From Cryptomeria japonica (lineage: Eukaryota; Streptophyta; Pinopsida; Cupressales; Cupressaceae), in assembly GCF_030272615.1 (NCBI RefSeq), contig NC_081407.1, positions 374,019,087-374,083,086 of the forward strand: a stretch of 64,000 nt of DNA. The letters run 5' to 3'. Position numbers and translations under genes: made by a program. The notes below the pieces were generated by a model, which did no database searches, was not told where the DNA came from, and saw only the letters and a list, made by a program, of their open reading frames with translations. Positions 1 through 12,800 of the stretch are shown here, in pieces (position 1 is the stretch's first letter; each line of letters starts with the position of its first letter).

Positions 1-983
1 CGGTTTTCACTTAGGAGAGACTTTACATTCAAAAGAGGGGTTGAAACTCACAAGATCCAATCCCACACAATGCAAGATTGAATTCTAAATGAGTTTTGAG
101 GGTTGAGACAGCAAGGATACCCTCTTTTGTAAAGAATGTAGATAGAAGGATTGAACTAGGAGTGTATGTAAAAGTAACAAAGATTCACTTGTAGACGGAG
201 ATAGGGACACGGGATGAAGCTGCGGACCTGAAATTAGCAGTAAAATGTCGAGACGATGCTGTCCTACAAGTTTGAGCGAAAGTTGATGGGACGATGGCGC
301 CCGGAGTGCACACGATCCTCCGAAAAATCCGTGAAACGAAGGGGGATCTGTTCGTCTCTACACAAGGATTCGAGATCTTCAGTTACAGCCGCGTACCTGC
401 AACCTTGTTGTAAGAATGTTTGTATTCTTACATGCGAAGGTGTAATGATGTTGTATGCTGTATGTTGTAGGTGATCTCCTCTTCAATGGTTGAATCCTTA
501 TCTTGAATGCAACACCTAGCCTTGAATGGAGACCTAGAATGCTCAATTGCTTGAAGGAATGCTTGAATGCTTGAATGTTTGTCTATCGCTTCCGCCTCTT
601 GCACACATATGTTTCTCACCCCTCCTCCCTATCCAAATGGGAGGGGAAATGTAGTTTATATACTTGTCAATTAGGGTTAGGAGACTGATTTTTCCGACCT
701 TAGGCTGACCTAGGAACATTATTTTCCAAATTGCAAACTTGAAGACCCGATGCCCAACAAGAGACCGGGCCCAAAATAGGGCCAGAGACCAGGGCGCTGG
801 GTGCCATGGTCCCACCTCCCGGGACAGCAGGGTGCAAGGAGGATCAGGCCAAGGTGTAGAAAGATGCAGTTTTTGATGTCGTAAACAGGTTTCGGGGTCT
901 CCATTTAGGTTCAACATTGTGCCGCCATTGTGAAGACCCAAATGCAGTCAAAATTGCAAGTGTCACAAATTTACGATGCTACA
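1..983 (-). repeat. E1 3' LTR, partial
   Basis: Matches 6600-7582. Its inner edge at 983 ends ACA on the plus strand (TGTAGCATCG read on the minus strand), directly next to the polypurine tract. About 37 of the 40 differences from the other LTR are transitions, the bias expected of methylated silent transposon DNA. Confidence 0.9.
653..663 (-). promoter_or_regulatory. TATA box of E1 3' LTR
   Basis: Minus strand reads GTATATAAACT, identical to the copy in the other LTR (7252-7262). It lies about 320 bases from the LTR start in transcription direction, a normal U3 promoter position. Confidence 0.5.
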
Positions 984-998
984 TTCAGCCCCCACTTT
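984..998 (-). other. E1 polypurine tract
   Basis: Minus strand reads AAAGTGGGGGCTGAA immediately before the LTR start TGTAGC. This is the expected place and composition of the plus-strand primer. Similar G-rich blocks recur at about 1093 and 1396 (plus strand agcccccagtgg and agcccccaagtg). Confidence 0.7.
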
Positions 999-2050
999 AG
1001 CGGGAGTATAAGCGTATGCCCATACTTCCGGTAAAGTACAAGGAAACAACATTGAAAGACTTTCACCACGTCAAGGAGGCAAGATACACCAAGCCCCCAG
1101 TGGACTAAGGATCTTACGACTTCGATTGACAAAGTAAAAGGGAAGATCACGAGGGAGAACCATGACTGTCAGTAGTAAGGTTCCCTCACTATGAGTCATG
1201 CAAGAAAAATACCAAAAATTTTCAAGGCAAAGCTAAGTTCGCCAAGAAATTTTCAAGTATCCTGAAGAGATATGAACGGAGTGTATGCCCCCCTACGTTA
1301 AAGCGATCGCACATGCCTCATCGGGGGTGATTGCTTTAAGGTAGTGATACACATAAGAAATGAGAAGGGAAAGGAGCATGTTATCACAAAGATTTAGCCC
1401 CCAAGTGTGAGATAAACCCAAGGATAATAGACACAAAACACAAAGCACGAGGTGACTTCGCTTTCCTTGGGGTCAGTATGCTGTATGATAATTCATGTAT
1501 ATCATATGTATGTATGCATAATTGTTCTTCATTCCCCAATCAAGGAAGGTCACCTAGAAGAAGGGAACACGTGTCTTTTGAGTCAACATGAGAGAGACCA
1601 AAAGAGATCTCAATGCTTTGCATTGTCCTCAAGTAGACAACACTAAGGACAACAAATAGAAGAATGGGAATAACACATAGAAGAAGTAACAAAAGAGATC
1701 AAGAGAGGAGAAGAGAATCTGCTATGCTAATGAAACTAGTCTAGCACGCCATCCACCCCCCGATCTTGCGGATCAATATTTCGGGAAGGTAGGAAACACG
1801 CTAGAGGAGGAACATCCAACACAGCAGATGGAGCTATCACAAGATCCAAACAAGGGCTATGTTCATGTTCCAAGCCATGTTGTTCTTGTCTAGGAGCTAG
1901 GATAAGTGCTTTAGAAAATTCGTTAGATAAATGGTTATTAACATCAACATATTCATATTCACTATCAGAAGCAAGAGGAGTAACATTTTCATCATGAATA
2001 ACATTTTCATCTATATCATCATCAAGATTTATAAAAATAGGATCTTTAAC
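999..2050 (-). other. E1 3' noncoding region
   Basis: About 1 kb between the end of the proline-rich frame and the polypurine tract. I see no reading frame resembling RT or integrase. It contains two further polypurine-tract-like G-runs (near 1093 and 1396) and a purine-rich stretch at about 1640-1720. This is where a full element would carry its enzymes, so the region supports a gag-only structure. Confidence 0.6.
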
Positions 2051-3060
2051 TCACACAGGATCAAAACCATCATGCATCTTATGTTTAGGAGATTTTGACT
2101 CAATTTTCGGCTGAGGAGAAAATGGAATAATGCTAGTTGAAGGTGTCTTAGGGGATTGCAAAGTTTGAGAAGCAGCTGCACGAGCTCTAAGATGATGCTT
2201 TCGTCGGCGTTCACGCACAGAATGATTTCGTCTAGTCTTAGTAGGAAGTTGAGAAGATTGATGAGGAGGAATGTTCTCATCCTTATCACTTGGGTGTTTA
2301 GGTTGTGGTCTCTTAGGTTGGACGATAGGAGAAGAGGAAGGAGGAGGAACTACTCCATATAAAGGAGGAATATCTGGTTTAGGAAGGAGACCAAGTCCAT
2401 CATGATGAGGAGGTATAGGTCTACCTTTAGAAAGTTTATTAGACATAGACATAGTCATATCCATAGGGATGGGTTGGGAATCTTCTTGAGGAAAGACATT
2501 AGTTTTATCTTTCAAAGGAAGAACTTCCTTCTCAAGAATGATAGGAATATCAAGTTTGGGTGTTCTAGGTTCACTTAGAGATAGGATCATATCTTTTTTC
2601 CACTTTTGATAAGATTTGAAAAGATGATCACTTCGCGGTGGAAGAGATTGAAATTGTTTAGGCCAAAAATAATCAATAGGAACGCTAGAAGTTCTTTCAG
2701 CTGGTTTAAAGAGACTATGATTAACAGTAACAACTTCACCATTATGGGGAAATTTCAAAAACTTGTGAATAGGAGAAGCAATAGCTTTCATGGAAGATAG
2801 CCAAGGATAGCCTAGCTTCACACGAAATTGTTCGGATGATGGAATAATAGCAAAGCTCACATCAGGGGATTTGTTATGGACCTCAATAGGTAATGAATAG
2901 AACCAATTGCAGGAGAAGAAAATGCATCAAATAGTTTCACAATCACATTTGTTTTGTCATAGATCACTTGATTCAATTGCAAAGTAAAAAGAAATTCTTC
3001 AGTAATGACATTAACCATGAAAGAAGGATCAATAAGCACTCCACGGCAAGGTGTATTCTT
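2051..3060 (-). pseudogene. E1 degenerate retropepsin domain plus proline-rich tail
   Basis: A protease-like fold is split over two frames. The first piece (about 2857-3060) carries the active-site turn as LIDPSFMVNV, with D-P-S at 3022-3030 where the family has D-S/T-G or D-G-G. The second (2051-2860) continues with FRVKLGYPWL and KFPHNGEVVTV, matching the C-terminal half of the E2 protease (LLGCPWI, KFPHNGVEVTV). A long proline- and serine-rich basic tail follows (PPHHDG, RERRRKHHLRARAAA) with no homolog I recognise. Two frameshifts separate Gag, protease start and protease end. The same D-P-S occurs in E4, so it is probably ancestral to this family rather than local decay. Confidence 0.7.
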
Positions 3061-3071
3061 GACTTTTGCAA

Positions 3072-5054
3072 CTATATATAAAGGACCATCAGGTGCCCTG
3101 ATAGTTTCACTGGAATCAAATGTGATGGCTCTTTAGGGATTTTCTGTTGCTCTACAAAGTTAACCACATTCGGAATCATAGACACAAGACCATCAGGTGA
3201 GAAAGAGGAATCATTAGTCTCAATCACATTAGAGGTATGAGAAGGTAATGGATCAGTAAAAATATTAAGATTTTGGTTAGGAAGAGCTATAGATGTGTTG
3301 CCTTTATCATTCACACCTGAAACAGAGATAGTATTATTATCAATCAAATCTTGAATTTTACCCTTTAAAGCAAAACATTTTTCAGTATCATGCCCAAGTT
3401 GACGATGAAATTGACAAAAAGATTTGTTATCAAAATAGGGTGAATTCATCTTTGCAGGATCTATTTGCTTTATAGGAGGGAGAGTAAGCACATTTCGTTC
3501 CAATAACTTATTCATAATACTATGCAATGATTCATTCAAAGGAGTAAACTCTCTTTCTTTCTTGAAAAACTTAGAAATAGGAGGCACACCTGATGTTGCA
3601 TTCACATTGTTGTTGGTGATGTTTTCATTGAACTTGATGAACCCTCTGTTCAGTTTAAACTTCCCAAATGGTTGTTGACTACTATCACCCTTATCACTCG
3701 AAGCCATAGGATTTGCTTGTTCCATTTGACTCACAGTCAGTTGATAATTGTGAAGAGTTGCACACAACTGTTGGAAAGAAGTAAACTCAAAAAACATAAG
3801 TTTTTCTCTAATATCTTTTTGTAAATTAGAAATAAAGATTCTTTGAATATCATTGTCAGGTACTGGAAAAGAAATTTGAGCACACAAATGCTTATATCTA
3901 CCAATGAAATCAGTCACTTTTTCTTTAACACCTTGTTTACAATGCATTAAATCAATCAAAGTAACTTTAGGACCTATATTGTTTTGAAATTGTTGAATAA
4001 AAGCATTTGCAAGTTGTTGGAAAGAAGTAATAGAATAGGAAGGCAACGAGCAATACCATTGTAGAGCCTTATCTCTTAATGTTCTAGTAAACAGTTTTGC
4101 AAGCAACCTTTGGTCATGAGCAAAATTGGTACATATTGTTTGAAAGGTCTTAACATGTGTTAGAGGATCACCTTTACCATTATAAAGCTCCAATTGTGGG
4201 ATTTCAACATCCTTAGGAGGGATAGCCCGAATAATGTCAAGAGAAAGTGGGCTCGCAACATCAAATGTTGGCACACTAAACTTAGATTGATTCATAGAGG
4301 CAATTTGTTGCTATAAAGAAGAGACAATTTGTGCAAGATTGTTAATGGTCGCTTCAGTCGAAGAGTTCATATTAGACATGTTAGATTGTGATGGAGGTAT
4401 TATATTATTGAAAGAAGGTATTGATTGAGAGTAAGGTGGTGGGACACTATGATGGTTAGTCATAGGAGATGATTGGAAAGAAGGAACACTACAAGGAGGA
4501 ATGGAATGGTTAAATGAATTGCCCCCTTGCGTCATGTTCATTTGTGGAGATGTAATAGGGACACTCATTGAAGGAATGAATGAAGAAGTTGGATTGAATG
4601 AAGGAAGAGGGTTGATTGAAGAAGAAGGATTTCCCCCATGACTGGTGATCATAGGTGAAATTTTTTGTATTGAAGTAGTCATTATGTTTGATGTAAAAGT
4701 AGGTATACTAGCAATAGAAGTTGTCAAAGGAATAGAATGATTGACTTGAGTAGGAGGTTGTGTATAACCTAAAGTTTCGGCACAACTCTTCATAGGCATC
4801 ACATTCGAATCCACGATGTGTGCAATACTATGCAAAATATCAATTCCATTCTTATCACTTTGAACCATACGTTTTAGACCCTCAATTAATGGAAGAGCTT
4901 CACTATCGGGGTATTCTTGAGACATCCATTGCTGAAAATCATCAAATTGGTTATCCAATTTCAAAAGTTGTTCTATAGAAACCTCATGGAGAGCTTCTTC
5001 ATCATTAAGAGGATTAGAGGAATTACCCATGTCCTCGTTAAAAAGGCCATTCAA
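3072..5054 (-). pseudogene. gag: E1 Gag (capsid-nucleocapsid), broken by one TAG
   Basis: One frame from ATG at 5052-5054, interrupted by TAG at 4311-4313 (CAG to TAG is the simplest origin). The first about 240 residues are serine, proline and asparagine rich. The second part has a retrotransposon Gag core with LYNGKGDPLTHVKTF, ALQWYCSLP and FIQQFQNNIG, then a zinc-knuckle-like C-x2-H-x4-H-x4-C at about 3372-3420 (CQFHRQLGHDTEKC). Gag would form the particle that packages element RNA. A shift to the protease frame occurs after 3072. The Gag core and the knuckle resemble those of E2, so E1 probably belongs to or derives from the same Tat-like group. Confidence 0.82.
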
Positions 5055-6506
5055 ATTAGGTTACATCTCCTCGGTAATTAAACCTTGGAAAGACTTAATT
5101 CTAAGGCTTCGTCTAACGAGAATAGTGTAAGTAGGGCTTATTGTTGTAAAACTCATGCACTAGAGAGAGAGAGAAGATTTTGAATTTTGAAAATAAAGTT
5201 GGCAAAATTGAACAATGAGATAATGATTATCCAATTTGAACTTTGTGAAAGAAGAGGGAAACATAACTTCCAAGAAAGGTAGGCACAATTGAAAATTAGG
5301 GCCAAGGGGGTAGCACTTAATTTTAATTGTTATCTTGAAAATTGAAATCTTGAATTTTGAATTTATTTTCGAATTTAGAGGTAGCAAATTTCAATAAAAT
5401 TAGCCAATCTCCTAGATTTAAGCTGTTAAATGCAATCATGACAATCTCCCAAAATTTTGGAAAAAATGTCAGGGACCGTGGCGAACGGAGTGCACATGGT
5501 CCTCGCAACTTTTTTCAAAATTTTCAAGGATGAAAGTTATGATGAATTTAAAGCTAATCTGAAAAAATTGAGTGATTTTACGATCTGTGGATAGGCCAAA
5601 TTAAAGTTGCAATCTCAAAATTGAACCCTACCAAGATTGTTGAAAAATGCAAAATTTGAATTTTAAAAAAGATAGGGAAACTGAAATTTTGAATTTTATG
5701 ATTTTAGAGGGAATACTAAAAGCAATGCAAGCTTTGAAATTTAAAAGTTGACTCAATTTCATGCAAAATTCAATTTTGAAAGCGGAAATCAAAGTTGTTG
5801 CAATTAAACACTTAATTTCAAAAGTCACAAACTGCAAAAATTTGAATAAAGCACTGAAACTTCGAATGAATGCCAACACGCTTTTCAGATTTAGGACAGT
5901 AAGAAACACAATTTTAACACAAAATTTCAATTTCAACAATTTTTGAATGATTAGAAGCCTTAATCCAAGCAATCACTAGACCAACTTTGACTTTAATTTT
6001 GAAAGTGTTAGAATTGATGAAATCAGCCAAGATTCTGGATTCTAGCAGAAAAATACAGTAAGATCTAGCTCCGAAATTTCGGAAAAAATGTCAGGGATGA
6101 TGGCGCTCGGGGTGCACACGGTCCTTGCAACTTTTTTCAAAATTTTTAGGGATGAGAGATATTATGATTTTGTTGCGGAATCCAAAGTTACAGTCGATTT
6201 GGAGGTGTTTTGATCAGTGAAATCATCGGTCAAAGGTTGAACCAAGAGGGTTTTAAAAATTAGGGTTTTGACACTTAACCACTTAATTTTCAAAATTAAA
6301 GCACAAATATGAATTGACAATTTGCAATAGAAGGGTAGATTTGAAACAAGCATTAACAATTAAACATTTCACAAGCTCAATTACTAAAAAGAAAATTTAG
6401 GGTTTTTATGCAATTAACCTCTAAAATTTGCAAAAGATCAAACATGGAAATGTAATTAAGGAAGAAAAATTTTCAGATCTAACCATGAATAATCAGAATT
6501 AGGATG
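5055..6506 (-). other. E1 5' leader, AT-rich, with an internal duplication
   Basis: Untranslated region between primer site and Gag, dominated by runs such as AAATTTTGAATTT. Two segments of about 80 bases (5455-5540 and 6078-6160) are clear copies of each other, and both contain a motif (GTGCAC beside GGTCC) that also sits in the LTR at 289-318 and 6888-6917. Short frames here look like chance. Confidence 0.5.
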
Positions 6507-6527
6507 TTCACGTCGGGTTCACCAAAA
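6507..6527 (-). other. E1 primer-binding-like site
   Basis: Minus strand reads TTTTGGTGAACCCGACGTGAA directly after the 5' LTR end ...TTTACA. Its position and TGG start fit a tRNA primer site. The same sequence with C-to-T changes follows the E4 LTR (51211-51231). I did not assign the tRNA. Confidence 0.6.
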
Positions 6528-7582
6528 TGTAAAGCGAAAAATCAAACCCTAGGTGTTCCCCCCACTCCAAGGAGAGAGAAAGGAGGTCACTAGGATTGAC
6601 GGTTTTCACTTAGGAGAGACTTTACATTCAAAAGAGGGGTTGAAACTCACAAGATCCAATCTCACACAATGCAAGATTGAATTCTAAATGAGTTTCAAGG
6701 GTTGAGACAGCAAGGATACCCTCTTTTGTAAAGAATGTAGATAGAAGGATTGAACTAGGAGTGTATGTAAAAGTAACAAAGATTCGCTTGTAGATGGAGA
6801 TAGGGACACAAGATGAAGCTGCGGACCTGAAATTAGCAATAAAATGTCGAGACGATGTTGTCCTGCAAGTTTGAGTGAAAGTTGACGGGACGATGGCGCC
6901 CAGAGTGCACACGGTCCTCCGAAAAATCCGCGAAACGAAGGGGGATCTGTTTGTCTCTGCACAAGGATTCCAGATCTTCAATTACAGCCGCGTACCTGCA
7001 ACCTTGTTGTAAGAATGTTTGTATTCTTACATGCGAAGGTGTAATGATGTTGTATGTTGTATGTTGTAGGTGATCTCCTCTTCAATGGTTGAATCCTTGT
7101 CTTGAATGCAACACCTAGCCTTGAATGGAGACCTAGAATGCTCAATTGCTTGAAGGAATGCTTGAATACTTGAATGTTTGTCTATCGCTTCCGCCTCTTG
7201 CACACATATGTTTCTCACCCCTCCTCCCTATCCAAATGGGAGGGGAAATGTAGTTTATATACTTGTCAATTAGGGTTAGGACACTGATTTTTCCGACCTT
7301 AGGCCGACCTAGGAACATTATTTTCCAAATTGCAAACCTGAAGACCCGATGCCCAACAAGAGACCGGGCCCAAAATAGGGCCAGGGACCAGGGCGCTAGG
7401 CGCCATGGTCCCACCTCCTGGGACAACAGGGTGCAAGGAGGATTAGGCCAAGGTGTAAAAAGATGCAGTTTTTGATGTCGTAAACAGGTTTCGGGGTCTC
7501 CATTCAGGTTCAACGTTGCGTCGCCATCGTGAAGACCCAAATGCAGTAGAAATTGCAAGTGTCACAAATTTACGACGCTACA
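6528..7582 (-). repeat. E1 5' LTR, complete (1,055 bp)
   Basis: Plus strand runs TGTAAAGCG to GACGCTACA, so both strands show TG...CA ends. The last 983 bases are duplicated at the window start. The inner edge abuts the primer-site-like sequence. Confidence 0.88.
7252..7262 (-). promoter_or_regulatory. TATA box of E1 5' LTR
   Basis: GTATATAAACT on the minus strand, the only good TATA in the LTR and positioned to start the E1 genomic transcript. Confidence 0.55.
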
Positions 7583-8500
7583 GTAAAGAAAATATTTTGT
7601 CATTGGATGTTACATATTATCTGACGAAAAGATCCTAGATCCAATTCTTGGAGAAAGCAAACATCATTGATAATCTTTTTTTCAAATAACATTGAATCAA
7701 ATAAATTAAAAATGTTTCATGTAATTTTTAAAAGTAGAACTCATGAAATACTTTCATGCACCGACGGCCAAGCCGCCTGACCAACAACATTATCCATAAT
7801 AGAACAAATCACCATAATAGGCTATTATAAATTATCTATACAAAAATATGAAAGAACATTGAATTACCATTACAAACCATTAAACCATAAAATAGTGAAA
7901 ATACAACCATAACCAAAAAAATCATAAATAGCAAGGGATAAATAAAAACTCAATAATTTCAAAATCTTGAATTCACTATACCACATTACAATCCACTAGG
8001 TATTCAACCTCTATGCCCATCGTCTGAACACATTTTAAGCTATCTCGATGCTCGATGAGACTAGCGGGATAACTCGTATCGATCAGCAAGAAGAGAGGTC
8101 ATCGACTTATGTTATCTTGATGAGTACGAAAAAATCAATGACAACACAAAATCATATTTAAAACATCTCCCCCTTTGTCATTGATGGAAACACTCATGAA
8201 ACCACCAAGACACCAATATGTCTCTCCCCCTTTGACATAAAAGATAAGGATGTCTCTTCATCATTGTACAAACTCCATCAATCTCTACAAAATTTCTTCC
8301 CCTATCTTCATCATCTCACCCTTAGTGTATGAACAAAACTGAGAACCAAAATTGTGCTCCAAAAATCTTCTACTCATCTACATATGTTTGTACAAAAAAC
8401 AAAAAAATTCTTAACCACAAAAACTAAGTATCTTGCATGGTAGGGGGCATGATGCCCTTGCGAATGAACTTGAGTTGATACCAAGAGGTCTTCCAATCTT
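7583..8500. other. Spacer with no supported gene
   Basis: Right flank of E1. AT-rich. Near 8166 and 8223 the plus strand has ctccccctttgtcattgatg and ctccccctttgaca; read on the minus strand these resemble polypurine tracts of plant LTR elements, hinting at an eroded 3' end of an element on the minus strand. No boundaries found. Confidence 0.35.
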
Positions 8501-8531
8501 CTTACGTAGAGGCCAAAATATTGTATTGACT

Positions 8532-8990
8532 TTAAATATTCAAAAGAATATCCTCTGCCTCCCTACAGTCTTCAAATAGTCTCACCATGCTGGTGAGTTG
8601 CAAGTCTACAACATCTCTCAGATGATCGAACCGTTTCTTAATTTTGTTCTTCTGATTAGTCAATGGATTTAGTTGCATGTACAAGTTTTCTATTTGAAGC
8701 CTTTCGTTTCCTTCTGCATCATTCTTCATGTCTATAGTATTGGATAGTTGTACAATTTGTGATGCTATAATATCTATGTGACCCTTAATGTCCTTAGTAT
8801 ATTTAGGCCATTGCTTTTAAAACATGTATTCCACCACTACATCTAATCACCAAAAATTCTAGTCTTTTGTCTTCCACCTTCTTCTCTACATCCTTCAAAA
8901 CTTTGGCTTCCAATTTGAAAGCACGTTCCTTAAATCCATTAAGCATCAATTATATTTTCTCTGCACTTGACAAAGACTCATCCAAAAATA
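8532..8990 (-). pseudogene. Fossil of a coiled-coil ORF, family unknown
   Basis: The minus strand has an open 65-codon stretch (8532-8729) with RFDHLRDVVDLQL and CREAEDILLNI. Upstream, about 8880-8940, the strand again reads like protein (KLEAKVLKDVEKKVEDKR), with stops between. The charged heptad-like composition suggests a coiled coil. Its place beside polypurine-like motifs at 8166-8240 suggests an extra ORF of a dead LTR element. I do not recognise the family. Confidence 0.3.
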
Positions 8991-9259
8991 CTTCTATAAG
9001 TCCTTCATGAAGGACTTTCACTGCATCATTAATAAGTTATGAGCCCTATATTTGAGACTTAATAAAATTCTTGTGAGTAGAATGGTGAAGTATATCACCC
9101 AAACAAATCATATGCAAGGGAGACAATCACTTAAGGTCCATCTTATCTTGAGACATTGATGCCCACTTTAGCATGTCCCATCCTAAATATCCCCTAGGCA
9201 TGATTTGCTTCATGCCCACTTCGATTCTACTCACATCGTCTTAAAATATGTATTTTCAA

Positions 9260-9960
9260 CTCCTTCCTCAACCTCTGTTCAACTTTAAGTCCCCATTGAC
9301 AAGACTAGGACACCTTAGGTGCCCTAGTACTCCTGATCAAGACCCAAAATAGGAGCCCTCATTTCTTGCCTCATGTGTGCGAAAAAAAAATTAGCTTCAT
9401 GTTAGTCGGCTCCAAAAATTCAAACATTTGAAGGGGTCTACCTACAATTCAAGTGATCTTTTAATTCTAAAATCAATTCAATTCCAAGTGAACAAGCAAT
9501 CAAGCATTCATCAAGCATTGAAGGAGAATTCAAGTTAAAGCACAACATTCATGATCAACATTCTGCATGACATCCTAAAACCTTGTGTGAGGATTCAAGA
9601 AAGATTCATCAAGGTATCATGTTCAATTTCAAGCATTTTTAGATTATATCTATCCTTTCCCTCAAAAGGAAAACATTATACTTCAAGGTTAATTCACAAC
9701 CTGAGGTTTGACCTAAGAAAGCCCCCATCAACAAACCTATTTTTGTCATTTTGTGTGTAAATCCTGAAGAATTTGGCAAAGTAAATGATGACAATAAAAC
9801 TCAAACTTTGATGGATGAAAAGAAGAAGACTAGGCCAGTTCACACCTCCTAGTCCCAAGAATTTTTGACAACCTTTTGATAGTAGATTCTGTGTACCATC
9901 CTAATCCAAAAAGCATTCATTTTGTCTACATCTGACAGGTGGAGGATCTGGTTGATCTGC
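9260..9960 (+). repeat. Dispersed LTR-like repeat, inverted copy of 45844-46591
   Basis: Shared blocks in the same order include aagcaatcaagcattcatc, ccttgtgtgaggattcaag and tttccctcaaaaggaaa, and the text around aggtgccctagtactcctga resembles the other copy. The family is reminiscent of the E1 LTR (CATTCAAGCATTCAAG runs). Ends here are unclear. Confidence 0.5.
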
Positions 9961-12460
9961 ACCTCTTAGTCCCAACAATTCTACTTGAACACTTTGTCAC
10001 AGGAGAAGAGATATGACTTCTAAGTCTACTAAGGAGATGCTTACTATTATTCATATGATAAGAGAAAAGAGAAGAAATGTGAATACTACTAGCTAACAAG
10101 TTGTGTAATGTTGGGTGATTCATGCTACATCATGGATTTCATTGGCTAGCAAGTTGTGTTATGCTAGGTGATCCATGATAGAGAAGATTAACAAACAAAA
10201 CTATTTGTTCGCAAGGCAATCCAAAAACTCTACTACAAAATGGTTGTTGTAGTGACACAAAACACAAACAACAATAATAACCAACACTTGCAAAGGCGTA
10301 AACAACATCAACGATCACACTAGCAATCCATGCTATTCCAAGTAACCTTTAATGAATCTCAAAAAAATGATAACCATGCCCTAGGGGGCGCTATGTAACA
10401 CAACACTTCTAGTTTGAGGATATAACATAAATGAATTAACACAAGAAAAAAGGAGAGCTCATATGCCTCCCCTTAAGATGTCAATATACCTCTAGGTTGA
10501 TATCTTAAGGTAGATAGCGAATAAGGATAAGAACCTTCAACACCAAGAAGATACCCTTAATAAACATACATGCATTCCAAGCTAGGAAAAGATCCTTGTA
10601 CATGCCTCATTGCTATAAGAAAGGAAGAGATAGTTGTTTAAAAGAGATATTTCTCAACAAGTGTAAAGGGATCATTTTAAAGAGGGAGGAAGAGCTCTTT
10701 TCCTAAAGATGTCTACCTCTAAAAATAGAGGAGATATTTAATAAAGATATCATCTTTTAAATTAAGAAATGGGCAGGAGATTAAGAAAACAAACCTTCCA
10801 TATTGCTAGGAAATGGTATCCTTGATGAAGGATTGCACACTTTCTATCACTAAGGAGAGATCGTTCATAAAATACATACCGTTTCAAGAAAGAAAGAGGT
10901 CCTAATCAAGGAACACACATGTCCAAGCAAGGAGAGAATTTGGACTGAGGACAATTCTATGCAAGAAAGGATATCAAGTTATAAAAGATAAAAATCAACA
11001 AAGGTAAACTGGATCCTTAAAAAAGAGGAACAATTGACAACTATTATTCTTGCTCCAAAATGTAGAGACAAGAATAAATAGGCTATTACATTGCCTCCCA
11101 AGTATGATTGCACATGAAATTGTACGTAGTACAATGAATGACAATGAGCCCCTAATAGGTAATTTTGTCCTAATTTTGTTTATGGTTTTTTCTTCAATTT
11201 TTCAAGGGGAGAGTAAAAAAGTTGGCTTTAAGAAACTCATACAAAATTATCTCTTGTTGTGATTAAAAGTTGTTGGAAAATTCATAGATATATTAGACAA
11301 TGGGGGAGGGGACGTCAACAAAGGAGGAGGATAGAAACCTAAATCTTCAAAAAAAAAATGTAATGTATATTTCTCATGAACCTCCACACTTCATTGCACA
11401 CATCCAAAATCATGTCCATTTCATCCATTTTCTAATTAAATGTGGTATTTAAATCATGTATAGAGGAGTGTGTTCATTCATATTTTCAAAGTTTAAAGAT
11501 CCCCAACCATCATCAAGACATGTGTTGGAAGAAGAGGTATGAATAGATTTAGAAGAAGTTTGAATAATTGACACATAAAACTCCCTTGAGACTTCATATT
11601 TGGATAGAGGGACCTTATATCAAATTAAGGAAGGCATGAGAGTGATATATGTATTAGTGTAATTATTATACTTTTTGAATATTTATCCTTAGTATAATAT
11701 TGGAAATAGTATCTTATACTAATTAGGGAGTCGTAATTAGGATATTATTTTCCCATTTTTAGTTGTTGATCTCATTATTTAAGACACAAATGATTTTCAT
11801 AATTTTTAGATATGAAATAAGAGGAATTTGAGGTTGCATCATCATACGCCCATTTTCTGAGGACTCTTGCCAATTGTTTGACATAATGTCAGCAAGCTAA
11901 ACATTCTGATTTTGAGTCTAATTTGGTGTTAGATCATCATAATTTGATTGTATATGCATTCTTGGCTATCATTCTTTCACTTGCAGTCAATTGTAGTTGT
12001 ACATTTATGAGAAATATGTGATGGTTCACCTCTATACCAAACTAAAAACTTCCGAGACAATTGTCCGCATAACACGCAACAGTAGCAAACAACATAACAC
12101 ACAGATTTGACAGTGAATATTCCTTATTTTTCAGTCATCATTGGACAAGGGATATTACACAGTCATACTAAATAGATTTCAAACCCCATAATTCGTATAG
12201 AGAACAACAAATTTACTTTCCTAAAGGAATAGTTTAATGAAAATAGACATCAGTTGGGAATACGATATCCAAATTTTAAAAAATAAATAGACATTGAATG
12301 TTGATTATATGATATAACATCTTTAAAACATGTACCCTAGCAATTGTAGCTACAACATGTGACAAAATTCCTCTATTATTTATCCTATTCAATAGATGTT
12401 CATACGTTGTTACAAAACTTCCAATTTCTCTGAGGCAGTCTGTCAAACAGTCGGCATGCC
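9961..12460. other. Spacer with no supported gene
   Basis: AT-rich, stops in all frames, no domain recognised. Around 10380-10500 the sequence is purine-rich with ctccccttaagatgtcaa, a style seen near polypurine tracts of plant retrotransposons. No LTR pair or coding remnant could be supported. Confidence 0.35.
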
Positions 12461-12467
12461 ATTTCAA

Positions 12468-12800
12468 AGCTCCCATTTTTGCACAGGCTGGGAAATGTTG
12501 ACAAAGCTTTACACCTACGCCCAGGCCAATGGAGAATCAGAAACATCACTATCTGCAGGTGCAAAATAGATGGGTCACCGATACTAATGAATGAAAGAAG
12601 GGGAATGAAGCCTATTGGTCTTTAGCCCCCGGGACCATGCTTCTATTCCATGAGCCAACATTGCTCCCATTTTCGCATAGGCTGGGGGATGTTGACAGAA
12701 CTTTACACCTGCCCTATTCCATGAGTTGACATTGCTCCCATTTTTACAAACACTATTCCATGAGCCGACATTTCTTTGAGCTGGCATTAATCAGTCAAAA
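12468..12800. repeat. Imperfect local repeats
   Basis: Three diverged copies of a block containing ctcccatttttgcacaggct, atgttgacaaagctttacac or attccatgagccgacatt occur at about 12468-12530, 12640-12710 and 12717-12780. No coding potential seen. Confidence 0.5.

Larger units (their letters stand above)
1..7582 (-). mobile_element. E1: gag-only Ty3/gypsy LTR retrotransposon (left LTR cut by window edge)
   Basis: Direct repeats at 1-983 and 6600-7582 align base for base without net gaps, so they are the two LTRs; the first 72 bases of the left LTR lie outside the window. Coding runs on the minus strand, so the 5' LTR is the right-hand one. Inside lie, in transcription order, a primer-site-like sequence, a 1.45-kb AT-rich leader, a Gag frame, a degenerate protease, a proline-rich tail, about 1 kb of noncoding DNA and a polypurine tract. 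No RT, RNase H or integrase motif is visible, which is the layout of non-autonomous terminal-repeat Gag elements. I count about 40 LTR differences in 983 bases (4%), nearly all transitions, so the insertion is moderately old. The target duplication cannot be tested because the left flank is missing. Confidence 0.88.

Noticed and set aside
256-941. Short frames repeated in both E1 LTRs
   Set aside because: They are duplicated because the LTR is duplicated; frames on both strands overlap and their translations show no domain.
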